NCBI GenBank assembly: GCA_964384945.1
Contig: CAYLMK010000006.1
Location: forward strand, 62,001 to 126,000
Reading direction: 5' to 3'
DNA length: 64,000 nt
Origin: S015-6 sp964384945
GTDB taxonomy: Bacteria > Desulfobacterota > DSWW01
Part shown: piece by piece, positions 25,348 to 33,601 of the stretch
How the letters are laid out: the number at the start of each line of letters is the position of its first letter
Numbering within the stretch: the stretch's first letter is position 1
Notes under the pieces: generated by a model
Databases searched by the model: none
What the model was told of the DNA's origin: nothing
Seen by the model: the letters and a program-made list of their open reading frames with translations, nothing else
Position numbers and translations under genes: made by a program

Positions 25348-26571
25348 CTAGCCGCCCGCCTGTTGTACCCTCTTGCCGTCCGCAACCAAGACGGCAGGCG
25401 CCTTTGCGAGTAATTCTCTCCCGCACGCCCGGTTGTGGATGAGGGCAGCGGTCCGGTAGACCAGATGCGCAAGCTTCGAATAGGGCGTGTATGCGAACAG
25501 GGCCCATATGGACACGAGGTGGATGTAGTACAGGAGGTAATAAAGAAACCCGATACCCATCCAGCGGACCCACTCGGCCAGAAGACCGGACGCTCCCACG
25601 ACCGTGACCAGAACGAGCAGGAACCAGTCGTAATAGCTGCTCTTGCTCGTATCCTCTTCCTGGTTCAGACGGCTTCGTATGAGCAGGAAACAGCCCGCCA
25701 GCAGAGCGATGCCTCCCAGATTGCCGAGAAGCTTGATCGGATTCCACAAAGGCCACGGCGTGAGCGGTATGTGCACGATCAGGTTCAGGAAATAGATTCC
25801 TGCGAAGATGCAGGACGTCACGACGAAGAGGGCCACAAACCCGTACAATACGCCCAGATGGCCGAGATACCGATCCTGATTGGTGCTGCACTCCTTGAAA
25901 TTGCTGTGGGTGGCGATCTCTTTGACGACCTCGATGGCCGCCTGCACGATCCCGATCCTGCGCGTGCGCTGGGCATCCAGGTCCCGCCAGAACTGCAAGA
26001 GGCCCTTGGCGAAAACACCAACGGCAAACAGGGCGGTGAGAATGAACAGAACGTCCACGGCCCACAGCGGAATCATTTCCCACGATCGGGTGACGTCGGC
26101 GAGCACGATCTCCTCGCCGTGAACGATCCGGGTCGGGCCTTCGCCGTGCCACCACAAGTTGGTCAGAGCGATGATGACCGCAAGGAGGATTGCCGGGATG
26201 GCGATCAGCAGGGGCAGGGATTTGGGGTCGCTTACCCTCTTGGCGATCGCCTTCGGAAAGGCATAGTGCTCGATCGACTTCTTTCTCAGCGCATTCAGGA
26301 CGTCTCCCGGCCTTGCGCCCCGCGGGCAGTATGTTGAACAGTCGTTGCAGTTATGGCAGAGCCAGATGTCCGGATCCTTGACAAGCTTGTCCTTGAGTCC
26401 CCACTGGGCCTGGATCATTTCCTTTCGGGGGAAAGGCTCGTCCGAAGGCGACAGAGGGCAGACCACGGAGCAGGTGGCACACTGGAAACACTTTTTGAGC
26501 GTGTCCCCTCCGGACCCGATCACCTCGCGCACAAAGTCGAGATCCGGTTCGATTCGGTACGGCTGTGTCAT
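25348..26571 (-). CDS. qmoC: QmoC, HdrC/HdrE-like membrane subunit
   Basis: This 407-residue protein has an N-terminal HdrC-like part with two [4Fe-4S] motifs (CFQCATCSVVCPLSP and CHNCNDCSTYCPRGARP). A C-terminal membrane domain of about six helices carries His residues, as in cytochrome b subunits. QmoC anchors the Qmo complex and takes electrons from menaquinol. It starts 12 bp after qmoB. The length fits QmoC of sulfate reducers. Confidence 0.96.
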   Translation of the reverse strand: MTQPYRIEPDLDFVREVIGSGGDTLKKCFQCATCSVVCPLSPSDEPFPRKEMIQAQWGLKDKLVKDPDIWLCHNCNDCSTYCPRGARPGDVLNALRKKSIEHYAFPKAIAKRVSDPKSLPLLIAIPAILLAVIIALTNLWWHGEGPTRIVHGEEIVLADVTRSWEMIPLWAVDVLFILTALFAVGVFAKGLLQFWRDLDAQRTRRIGIVQAAIEVVKEIATHSNFKECSTNQDRYLGHLGVLYGFVALFVVTSCIFAGIYFLNLIVHIPLTPWPLWNPIKLLGNLGGIALLAGCFLLIRSRLNQEEDTSKSSYYDWFLLVLVTVVGASGLLAEWVRWMGIGFLYYLLYYIHLVSIWALFAYTPYSKLAHLVYRTAALIHNRACGRELLAKAPAVLVADGKRVQQAGG

Positions 26572-26583
26572 CGAGTGATCCTC

Positions 26584-28812
26584 CTACCAGCCCTTGTAAG
26601 GATTCGGACCCACCTCTTGCAGTTTCTCCATGAAGTCGCCGATCAGGGCCGGGATCTGGCCGTATTCGTTGATGGCAAGCTGGTGGACCCGAATGCGATC
26701 CGATTCGAGAACGAGGCGGTCCAGCGTCTCCTGGATCTTGCCCATGCGGTAATTCGCCAACTCGGAGCCCTTCATGAAGTGACACTGATAGTCGTCCCCG
26801 TACTTGCAGCCGATCAGGAAAATGCCGTCGATCCCCTTGGAGAGGGAGTCGGCGATCCACACGAGGTTGATGTCCCCCAAGCAGCGGAGCGGAATGAAGC
26901 GCACGTAAGGGGAATACTGCAGGTGATGGATACCGGCAAGATCAATGGCGGGGTAGGCATCGTTCTCGCAGATGAAGCACACCACCCGCGGCTTCTCTTC
27001 GTCTTCTTCCGGCACCTCGATCGCCTTCACCATGGAGCCGATAATGTCGATGGAAAAATCCTTGAAGCTGATGATCCGCTCGGGGCAGGAGCCCATGCAG
27101 ATGCCGCATCGACGGCAGCGCGTCGGATTCGGCTTGGGCGTGCCCTTCTCGTCTTCGTCGTAGGTTCCGAAGGGGCACTCCTCGGTGCAGCGCTTGCACT
27201 GCGTGCAACGCTGGAGGAAAAGATCCGGATAGGTCTTGTCGCCCGCACGGGGATGAACCGCCTCCCCCCGAGACACCATTTCAACGCACTGAATCGCCTT
27301 CAGGGCGGCGCCCGTTGCATCGTCGACCGCCATCATGCCGTCCATGGGCTGGCGGACGCTTCCGGCGGGGTAGATGCCCGTCCGGCGACTTTCGTATGGG
27401 AAGCAGACGTAATGGGAATCCGGGAAACCGTACCGGAGGGCCGGCAATTCGGGCCCCTGCCGGTAGGTCAGGTTGAGCACATTGGACTTGATGATCCTGT
27501 CCGCGGGCGGTTCCGGTTCGTCACCGGACTTCTTCGCCCCTTCCTCTTCGATCTTGGTCTTGATTTCCTCGCCGATGGCGGTGACCGGAACCATCCCGGT
27601 CGCCAGCACAACGAGGTCGGCCTTGATCTCGATCTTCTCGCCCAACAGCGAGTTGTTTACTTCGATACGGAGCCCCTTGTCCCCATCCTCCTGAACGGAG
27701 GCGACCTCGCCCTTGGTCAGGAAGATGCCTTCGTCCTGTTGGACTTGCTTGTAATAATTCTCGTTCTGACCGGGGGTCCGCATGTCCCTGTAGATGATAT
27801 ACACCTTGGCCTCGCGATCGGCCTCCCGAATGTATTTGGCCTGCTTGAGGGAGGTCATGCAGCAGACGGCGGAGCAATAAGGGAGATGATTCGGATCGCG
27901 GGAGCCGGCGCACTGGATAAAGGCCACGCTCCGGGGAGCGTTCCTGTCCGAAGGCCGGACGATCTTCCCGGCCTTGGCCATCTCTTCCACCTCGAGGTGG
28001 GTCACCACGTTTGCGCTGCCGTAACCGAGATGACCGAGCTTGGTCGCGTCGTACCGTTTGAAGCCGGCGGCCTCGACGATGGCACCGGCGCGAACCGTCT
28101 CCGAGGAGCCGTTGGACCGGATCGTCACGTCGAACATACCCGGGGCGCCCGCCGTGCTCTGGATCTGTGCCCCCTTGAAGACCTTGATCTTCGCATTTCC
28201 TTCCACCTCCCGGACGAGGGCGCCGATGTTCGGATCCTCCATTTCCAGGTAGGGGGGCTTCTTCGGGAGGGTCTTGTAAATCCGGTTCATGTACCCGCCC
28301 AGTTCGGGCTCTTTCTCCACAAGGACCACATCGTAACCCGCGCCGGCGGCCTCCTTTGCGGCGGTCAGCCCCGTGATTCCGCCGCCGACCACAAGGATGG
28401 TCTTGTTGATCTCGGCCTGGAAAGGCTCCGGAACCTCCATCTTCGCCGCCTTCGCGAGGCTCATCCGAAGGTAGTCCTCGGCCATCATCTGCGTGTCTTC
28501 TGCCTTCGGCGGCTGGCACCAGGCCACGTGCTCCCGGATGTTCACCCTGTCCAGAACGACCTGCGTCGGATCATAGGAAAACACGTCCGTCTTCACCCTG
28601 CGGGAGCAGGCTGCGATCACGACGGTGTTCACACCCTCCTGGGCCAGGTCCTGGCCAATGAGTCCCGCCCCCTCCGGCCCGCACAGATGTGGGTGAACCT
28701 TGCACACCGGCACCTTCTTTTCCGAAGTGGCAACCTTGGCCAACTGCTCCACGTCGATCGCATCGCCGATCCCGCATCCGCTGCAGATGTATACCCCGAC
28801 CTTCTTCTCCAT
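26584..28812 (-). CDS. qmoB: QmoB, HdrA-like flavoprotein with ferredoxin and MvhD domains
   Basis: This 742-residue protein begins with an HdrA-type N-terminus (VYICSGCGIGDAI). The FAD-binding segment is ILVVGGGITGLTAAKEAAGAG, and the HdrA hallmark IQCAGSRDPNHLPYCSAVCC follows. Two [4Fe-4S] motifs (CTQCKRCTEECP and CRRCGICMGSCP) and an MvhD-like C-terminal domain (GIFLIGCKYGDDYQC) complete it. The ATG at 28812, with GAGGAGG upstream, is preferred over an ATG 66 bases earlier that overlaps the qmoA end. It passes electrons toward AprBA, possibly with electron bifurcation or confurcation. Confidence 0.96.
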   Translation of the reverse strand: MEKKVGVYICSGCGIGDAIDVEQLAKVATSEKKVPVCKVHPHLCGPEGAGLIGQDLAQEGVNTVVIAACSRRVKTDVFSYDPTQVVLDRVNIREHVAWCQPPKAEDTQMMAEDYLRMSLAKAAKMEVPEPFQAEINKTILVVGGGITGLTAAKEAAGAGYDVVLVEKEPELGGYMNRIYKTLPKKPPYLEMEDPNIGALVREVEGNAKIKVFKGAQIQSTAGAPGMFDVTIRSNGSSETVRAGAIVEAAGFKRYDATKLGHLGYGSANVVTHLEVEEMAKAGKIVRPSDRNAPRSVAFIQCAGSRDPNHLPYCSAVCCMTSLKQAKYIREADREAKVYIIYRDMRTPGQNENYYKQVQQDEGIFLTKGEVASVQEDGDKGLRIEVNNSLLGEKIEIKADLVVLATGMVPVTAIGEEIKTKIEEEGAKKSGDEPEPPADRIIKSNVLNLTYRQGPELPALRYGFPDSHYVCFPYESRRTGIYPAGSVRQPMDGMMAVDDATGAALKAIQCVEMVSRGEAVHPRAGDKTYPDLFLQRCTQCKRCTEECPFGTYDEDEKGTPKPNPTRCRRCGICMGSCPERIISFKDFSIDIIGSMVKAIEVPEEDEEKPRVVCFICENDAYPAIDLAGIHHLQYSPYVRFIPLRCLGDINLVWIADSLSKGIDGIFLIGCKYGDDYQCHFMKGSELANYRMGKIQETLDRLVLESDRIRVHQLAINEYGQIPALIGDFMEKLQEVGPNPYKGW

Positions 28813-28817
28813 AAGGT

Positions 28818-30086
28818 TTACCTCCTCAGACACTGAATCGCCTTCAGTGCGGCACCGGTTGCATCCTGGAGCGAGCACGCCACATCAACTGGTCGCTTGG
28901 CACATCCAGCGGCGTAGATTCCTTTCTGGGACCCGTCGGAAATCACGAAGCCGAATTCGTCGTAGGCAACGTCCATGGGGAGCCTTTCCGCAGCCGTGGA
29001 CGGCTCCATGCCGGTGGCCAGCACGACCATGTCGGCCTGGGCCCGGATCTTCGCCCCGGACAGCGTGTCTTCCACCTCCACGATGGGATCCTGCGTGGCC
29101 GCGTCTTCCTCGATCTTCGCCACCTTTCCCTTTACGAAATCGACCCTGTCCTTCACCCTGTTGTAGAAATCCTCGAGCTTGCCCATCGCGCGAATGTCGA
29201 TGTAGAAAATCTTGATTTTCGCATCCGGGTTCTGCTCCAGTACAAACAGGGCCTCCTTCATCGAGGCCAGGCAGCATACGCCGGAGCAATAGGCGAGATG
29301 GTTCTCGTCCCGGGAGCCGGCGCACTGCGCGAAGATGACGCTCTCCACGGGCTTCTTGTCGGAGGGGCGAAGGATCTTGCCCCCCGTCGGGCCGTTGGGA
29401 GAGGCGAGCCTTTCCATCATCACGTTGGTAATCACGTTGGGAAGCCGGCCGAAGCCGAGGGTGTCGAGCTTTTTCGCATCGTACGGCCTCCATCCGGTGG
29501 CCACGACGATCGCTCCCACCTTGGCTGTCAGGGTCTTGGGTTGCATGCCCAAGTCGACCGCTCCGTACTTGCAGGCGGCCTTGCATTTATCTGCATCCTC
29601 GGTGCCCAGAATCTGCGGATCCAGCACAAACCGCATCGGGAAGGCCATGGATAAAGGCAGGTAGGCCGCCTTCCTCTGATTCATGCCGAGGTTGAATTCA
29701 TTCGAAATCATGAGCGAGCAGGCCTCGGCGCAATCGCCGCAGGCCGTGCACTTCTCATTCACGTATCGAGGGTTCTGCCGGATCGTCACCTCGTAGGCCC
29801 CCGGCTCCCCGGTGACGGCCTCGACTTCCGACAGAGTGAGCACGTGAATCCTCGGATTGTCCTTGATCCTGCGGAAATTGATCTCGAGTCCGCAGGTGGG
29901 GGGACAAAGCTTCGGATAATACTGGTAATTTCGAGCGACACGGCCGCCGAGGTACGGGTTCTTCTCCACGAGGATGACCTCTTTCCCAACCTCCGCCGCC
30001 TCCAGGGCTGTCGTGATACCGGTGATACCACCGCCGACGACCAAGATACACTCTGTTCCCGCGGCCGGGATCTTCTCGTCTCCCAT
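28818..30086 (-). CDS. qmoA: QmoA, HdrA-like flavoprotein
   Basis: This 422-residue FAD protein has an N-terminal dinucleotide-binding motif (ILVVGGGITGITTALEAAEV). A Cys region CPPTCGLEINF and a [4Fe-4S] motif CTACGDCAEACS follow, then the HdrA hallmark FAQCAGSRDENHLAYCSGVCC. It is the QmoA component of the quinone-interacting oxidoreductase that delivers electrons to APS reductase. It lies in the aprBA-qmoABC order usual for sulfate reducers, 194 bp after aprA with a strong hairpin in between. qmoB follows after 5 bp. Confidence 0.96.
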   Translation of the reverse strand: MGDEKIPAAGTECILVVGGGITGITTALEAAEVGKEVILVEKNPYLGGRVARNYQYYPKLCPPTCGLEINFRRIKDNPRIHVLTLSEVEAVTGEPGAYEVTIRQNPRYVNEKCTACGDCAEACSLMISNEFNLGMNQRKAAYLPLSMAFPMRFVLDPQILGTEDADKCKAACKYGAVDLGMQPKTLTAKVGAIVVATGWRPYDAKKLDTLGFGRLPNVITNVMMERLASPNGPTGGKILRPSDKKPVESVIFAQCAGSRDENHLAYCSGVCCLASMKEALFVLEQNPDAKIKIFYIDIRAMGKLEDFYNRVKDRVDFVKGKVAKIEEDAATQDPIVEVEDTLSGAKIRAQADMVVLATGMEPSTAAERLPMDVAYDEFGFVISDGSQKGIYAAGCAKRPVDVACSLQDATGAALKAIQCLRR

Positions 30087-30223
30087 CCTGATTGGCTCCT
30101 ACGCTATGGGGTCTGCGGGTTCTACCTTCCTGCCCCCGTTAGAAACCCGGCGCCGGTTCGTGAAGACCGCGGGCGCCGAGGCTTCCGTCGTTGTTGCTGG
30201 GTCAGCAGGAAGCGGAAGGGAAT

Positions 30224-30258
30224 CCTTCAGGCACTCCCCCGGGGGGAGTGCCTGAAGG
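30224..30258 (-). other. Perfect 16-bp hairpin between aprA and qmoA
   Basis: CCTTCAGGCACTCCCC (30224-30239) pairs perfectly with GGGGAGTGCCTGAAGG (30243-30258), with a 3-nt loop. On the transcribed minus strand it lies 22 bp after the aprA stop, but the sequence beyond it is not a T run; the TTTTTT tract lies before it. It may act as an attenuator or an mRNA 3'-end stabiliser giving more aprBA than qmoABC transcript. Confidence 0.7.
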
Positions 30259-30280
30259 GGAAAAAAGGCTTCACTTCCGC

Positions 30281-32176
30281 TTACACGGGCAGGTTGATGA
30301 TCGGCACCTTCTTCATGGTCCACTCGCCGGTCTGCGGATTCCACACGGAGTTGACGAAGCAGTGCCAGTTGGCTTCGTCCATCTTCGGGAAATCGGAACG
30401 GTAGTAATAGCCCGGCCACCTGGTCTCCTCGCGGAAGAGCAGGTGCCGCATGTGGCTTTCGGCGATCCACATCCTGTGAATGTTCTCCCAGCACCGGGTC
30501 AGCTCGTTCAGGGTCTCGGCGGCCAGCTTCTGGGAATCCTCCTTCAGCATGGCAAGGAGCTCAAGGCCTCTTTCGAGCAGCGCCTTGTTCGTAGCGAAAC
30601 AGGAGGACACACCGCCGGCGTACTCGTCCATGATCTTCTGGAGCCGGAACATGAGCTGCCTCGGAACGCTGTAATTCGGGTTGATGTTCCGGTCGCTGGT
30701 CTCCTTGGAATGCTTTGCGAACAGATCGACAGGCTGAAGGATCTTCTTCTTGAGCTCTGCGACCTTTGCGGCATCCACCTTCGGCGCCTGATTGTGGTCC
30801 ATGATGTAAGCGATCGCGCCTTTCGCCGCGATCCTGCCCTCTGCGTGGGAGCCGGAGGAGAACTTGTGGCTGGAGGCGCCTGCGCCGTCACCCGCCGTAA
30901 ACAGGCCCTTGACCGTGGTCATCCGGTTGTAGCCCCAGAAGTACTCGGGCGGCGCGATGTCTTCGGGCCCGCAGACCCACGCGCCGGAGGCACCGGAGTG
31001 GGACCCGATGAAGTAAGGCTCGCATGCCATGATCTCGGAGGGCTTCTCTTCCGGCTGAATGTTGTGGCCGGCCCACAGAATGGCCTGGCTGATCGTCATG
31101 TCGAGGAAGTCCTCCCAGGCCTCGCTCTCGAGCTCCTTCATCTTCTTCTTGAAGCCCTTGGGATCGTCCTTGTAGCCTTCGGCAAGCTTCTGGATCGCCT
31201 CGGCGGTCTGCATGTAGATCGGGCCTTTGCCTTCGTAAACGTCCCTCATCCCGAGGTGGTTCCGCAGACAGGCCGGGATCGGCTTGCCCAGGCCGTAGGG
31301 GGCCCAGTTCTGAAGCTCTGCCTTCCTCTCCACCATGTACTCGCCGCCCAGGGCGCTGGTCGCGCGCGACTTGAAGAGAAGGAACCATGCACCCACCGGG
31401 CCGTAGGCGTCTTTGAAGCGGACCGGAATGAACCGAACTTCCTGGCAGGTCATCTCCGCACCGGCGCGGATCGTGAAATACGCGGTGGCACCTGAGTTGA
31501 ACGGGGGATACCAGGACCGGCCGAGCCCCTCACCGGTCGACCTCGGCTTGAAGACATGGACCGCACCGCCCATGGCGGCCAGAACGGCCTTGGCCTTGAA
31601 GACATAAAACTTCTTTTCCCGCGTGCTGAAGCCGACCGCACCCACGCACTTGTCGCCGTCCATCAAGGGCTCGACGATGAAGACGCGCTCGAAGATTTGC
31701 CCGTCCGCGCCCAGGGTGGCCATCGCGTTCTTGGCGGCCTCTGCCACGACGACCTTGTAGGACTCGCCGTTGATCATGACCTGCCACGGACCTTCGCGCA
31801 CATACTTGCCGTTCTCGTCCTTCCAGAGGGGAAGTCCCCACTTCTCGAAGAGGTGAACGGTGCCGTCCACGTGCCGGGCGATGTCATAGACCAGGTCTTC
31901 ACGGGAGACCCCCAAGAGGTCCTGACGCACGTACTTCACGTAATCGTTGACGGTGTGCTCGCCTTCCTCGATGCCGATGTACTCGTTGATGGCCGAGAGG
32001 CCCATGGCCACGGCGCCGCTACGATCCATGGCGGCCTTGTCCACCACGGTCACCTTCAGGCCGTTCTTCTTGGCCCAGTAGGCCGCCTCGAAGGCCGCGC
32101 CGCAAGCCGCCATTCCTCCGCCGCAAATCAGCAGGTCGGTATTGACTTCTACGGTTTCGAAAACAGAAGAATCCAT
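30281..32176 (-). CDS. aprA: Adenylylsulfate (APS) reductase alpha subunit
   Basis: This 631-residue FAD protein of the fumarate reductase family has the N-terminal dinucleotide-binding stretch NTDLLICGGGMAACGAAFEA and the conserved block AVAMGLSAINEYIG. Its ending is typical (EANWHCFVNSVWNPQTGEWT). AprA binds FAD and reduces APS to sulfite and AMP. It is partnered with AprB, encoded 24 bp upstream. It is full length. The tract YYRSDFPKMDEANWHC is well preserved. Confidence 0.98.
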   Translation of the reverse strand: MDSSVFETVEVNTDLLICGGGMAACGAAFEAAYWAKKNGLKVTVVDKAAMDRSGAVAMGLSAINEYIGIEEGEHTVNDYVKYVRQDLLGVSREDLVYDIARHVDGTVHLFEKWGLPLWKDENGKYVREGPWQVMINGESYKVVVAEAAKNAMATLGADGQIFERVFIVEPLMDGDKCVGAVGFSTREKKFYVFKAKAVLAAMGGAVHVFKPRSTGEGLGRSWYPPFNSGATAYFTIRAGAEMTCQEVRFIPVRFKDAYGPVGAWFLLFKSRATSALGGEYMVERKAELQNWAPYGLGKPIPACLRNHLGMRDVYEGKGPIYMQTAEAIQKLAEGYKDDPKGFKKKMKELESEAWEDFLDMTISQAILWAGHNIQPEEKPSEIMACEPYFIGSHSGASGAWVCGPEDIAPPEYFWGYNRMTTVKGLFTAGDGAGASSHKFSSGSHAEGRIAAKGAIAYIMDHNQAPKVDAAKVAELKKKILQPVDLFAKHSKETSDRNINPNYSVPRQLMFRLQKIMDEYAGGVSSCFATNKALLERGLELLAMLKEDSQKLAAETLNELTRCWENIHRMWIAESHMRHLLFREETRWPGYYYRSDFPKMDEANWHCFVNSVWNPQTGEWTMKKVPIINLPV

Positions 32177-32200
32177 ACGATCTCCTCCTCTCAGCCAGGT

Positions 32201-32653
32201 TTACTTTTTCAGTGTGGGCAGTTGATACCGAAGCGAGTCCGGCTCCGTGCAGAGAAGCGGGCTCTTCAGGTCGTCGGAAGCGGTCTTGCATCCGGCCAGG
32301 GGCTCTGCCTTGCCTTCCGGGGTCGTCCGGATCGGGAATTTGAACCGCTTCAGGGTCCCGTTACGGAATTTGACCGTCCACATGATGTCCTCGGAACCCC
32401 GCAACGGCACCACGCTGGCCCCCATGGGGACGAAATCCGCGTAGCTCTTCACGTCGATGGCCTGCTGGGGGCAGATCTTCACGCAGTTGTAGCACTCCCA
32501 GCAGTAGTCGGGATCCCGATTGTAGGCCTTGGGCTTCTCCGGATCCGTTTCCACATCCAGGACCATGAGGTCGTTCGGGCAGATGTGCATGCATGCGGTC
32601 TTGTCCTGCCCCTTGCATCCGTCGCACTTTTCCATGATTACGAAACTCGGCAT
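32201..32653 (-). CDS. aprB: Adenylylsulfate (APS) reductase beta subunit
   Basis: This 150-residue iron-sulfur protein carries two [4Fe-4S] motifs, CDGCKGQDKTACMHICP (cluster with the unusual long spacing seen in AprB) and CWECYNCVKICP. A C-terminal tail follows that wraps around AprA in known structures. It relays electrons from QmoABC to the FAD of AprA. GGAGGAGAAACGG precedes the ATG. Its leader is unusually long if the mapped promoter candidates are right. Confidence 0.97.
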   Translation of the reverse strand: MPSFVIMEKCDGCKGQDKTACMHICPNDLMVLDVETDPEKPKAYNRDPDYCWECYNCVKICPQQAIDVKSYADFVPMGASVVPLRGSEDIMWTVKFRNGTLKRFKFPIRTTPEGKAEPLAGCKTASDDLKSPLLCTEPDSLRYQLPTLKK

Positions 32654-32999
32654 ACCGTTTCTCCTCCTTCTACTTTGCCTTTGCGATCACGGGGCAACCG
32701 CTCGACAAGGGCGGCACCCCAACCTATACGGCTATTCTTCAGACGCTCATCGCAAGAGATCCTGCCGTCGCAGCGAATGTCTTTGCACCTCCTTTCCCTG
32801 GAATTTGAGCGTTCGTTAGGGGGATTGCTGATCTGCGCAAGAAACGACACAGAGACCGAAACACGGCTGAAGATTCTTCCTGGATTGGGCTTCAACAAGG
32901 CGGCACCGATACACGTCTGGGATCTCTTTCACCCTTTTCAGGCGGATCATTCGTATGGGCATCTAGGTGCATGGGGTACGGACGAGGCGAAGAGTTAGC

Positions 33000-33028
33000 A
33001 TAATACGCGATCGAATCAAACGCGTCAA
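33000..33028 (-). promoter_or_regulatory. Candidate proximal promoter of aprBA-qmoABC
   Basis: On the minus strand TTGACG (33028-33023) is followed after 17 bp by TATTAT (33005-33000), each a five-of-six match to consensus. It would start transcription about 340 bp upstream of aprB. This is one of the best promoter matches in the window. Confidence 0.6.
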
Positions 33029-33248
33029 CAACCTGCTTGGTCCGAGCTTGCGCTTCCCTTCTGACCGATTCCCACGGGTCCGGTATCCACCCCTGAACGA
33101 GAGCAGTCCGCGCTGCGTCGGTCTTCGTCTTCGCCCCGTTTCCGTCGGACGCTTACGACGATCTTGATTATTCAGCGGGGAGCATGGTCCTCACTTCAGG
33201 AAACCGGCATCGCCGGACAGAAGCCCCGAGAAGAAGGGGTTCTCACGC

Positions 33249-33266
33249 TGAATGATCATTCATTCA
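33249..33266. promoter_or_regulatory. Inverted-repeat operator TGAATGA-N4-TCATTCA upstream of aprBA
   Basis: Perfect 7-bp half-sites with spacer TCAT, identical in half-site and spacing to 16405-16422. It lies 13 bp past the -10 of the distal minus-strand promoter at 33280-33308. It could also influence sat, which starts 336 bp away on the other strand. Confidence 0.65.
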
Positions 33267-33279
33267 TCATTTTGCATCT

Positions 33280-33308
33280 CTTGTACCACCATCCGCAATG
33301 GGAGTCAA
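33280..33308 (-). promoter_or_regulatory. Candidate distal promoter of aprBA, linked to the operator
   Basis: On the minus strand TTGACT (33308-33303) is followed after 17 bp by TACAAG (33285-33280). Its layout relative to the operator (13 bp) copies that at dsrN (14 bp). It implies a leader of over 600 bp before aprB. Confidence 0.45.
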
Positions 33309-33449
33309 GAGTAACCCTTGGAGAATCTTCGGCCGGGGCAGAACCGGCCAGGCCGCGCCGCCGGGCAACCAATCTTCTGTCGAATTATATAAGATCGTTT
33401 ATTTGATCAAACTTCCAGAACCCCCTCGATCCTGAAAAAACCGGTATCC

Positions 33450-33478
33450 TTGACATCCCTACTCGTTCCTGGTAAGGT
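33450..33478 (+). promoter_or_regulatory. Candidate sat promoter
   Basis: TTGACA (33450-33455), a perfect -35, is followed after 17 bp by a poor -10 TAAGGT (33473-33478). A transcript from here would have a leader of about 115 bp before sat. Confidence 0.4.
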
Positions 33479-33601
33479 TCGCGCCCGGAACAGGTACGAA
33501 ACGAAGGGAAGAAGCTGCATATTGCAACAGATTTCTTCCCCATCTCCTCGTTCTGTCATCCCGGTCAACCTCCGAAACCACAAAGAAGGGAGAAAAATGC
33601 T

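Larger units (their letters stand above)
32654..33601. other. Long divergent regulatory region between aprB and sat
   Basis: No gene is supported in this 948 bp stretch. It holds two minus-strand promoter candidates for aprBA (33000-33028 and 33280-33308), the operator repeat at 33249-33266, and a plus-strand sat promoter candidate (33450-33478). A near-perfect Shine-Dalgarno, AAAGGAGGTG on the minus strand (32787-32796), has no ATG, GTG or TTG at usable spacing. A minus-strand open frame at 32638-32898 crosses the aprB start and looks random. An AT-rich patch lies near 33380-33415. Confidence 0.6.

Noticed and set aside
30224..30258. Classical Rho-independent terminator after aprA
   Set aside because: In the transcription direction no T run follows the stem; the T run is upstream of it, so it is listed as a hairpin of uncertain role.
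32638..32898. Minus-strand open frame of 86 codons over the aprB start
   Set aside because: It overlaps the aprB start, has a random, Arg/Ser-rich composition and no recognisable motif; the region is better explained as leader and promoter DNA.
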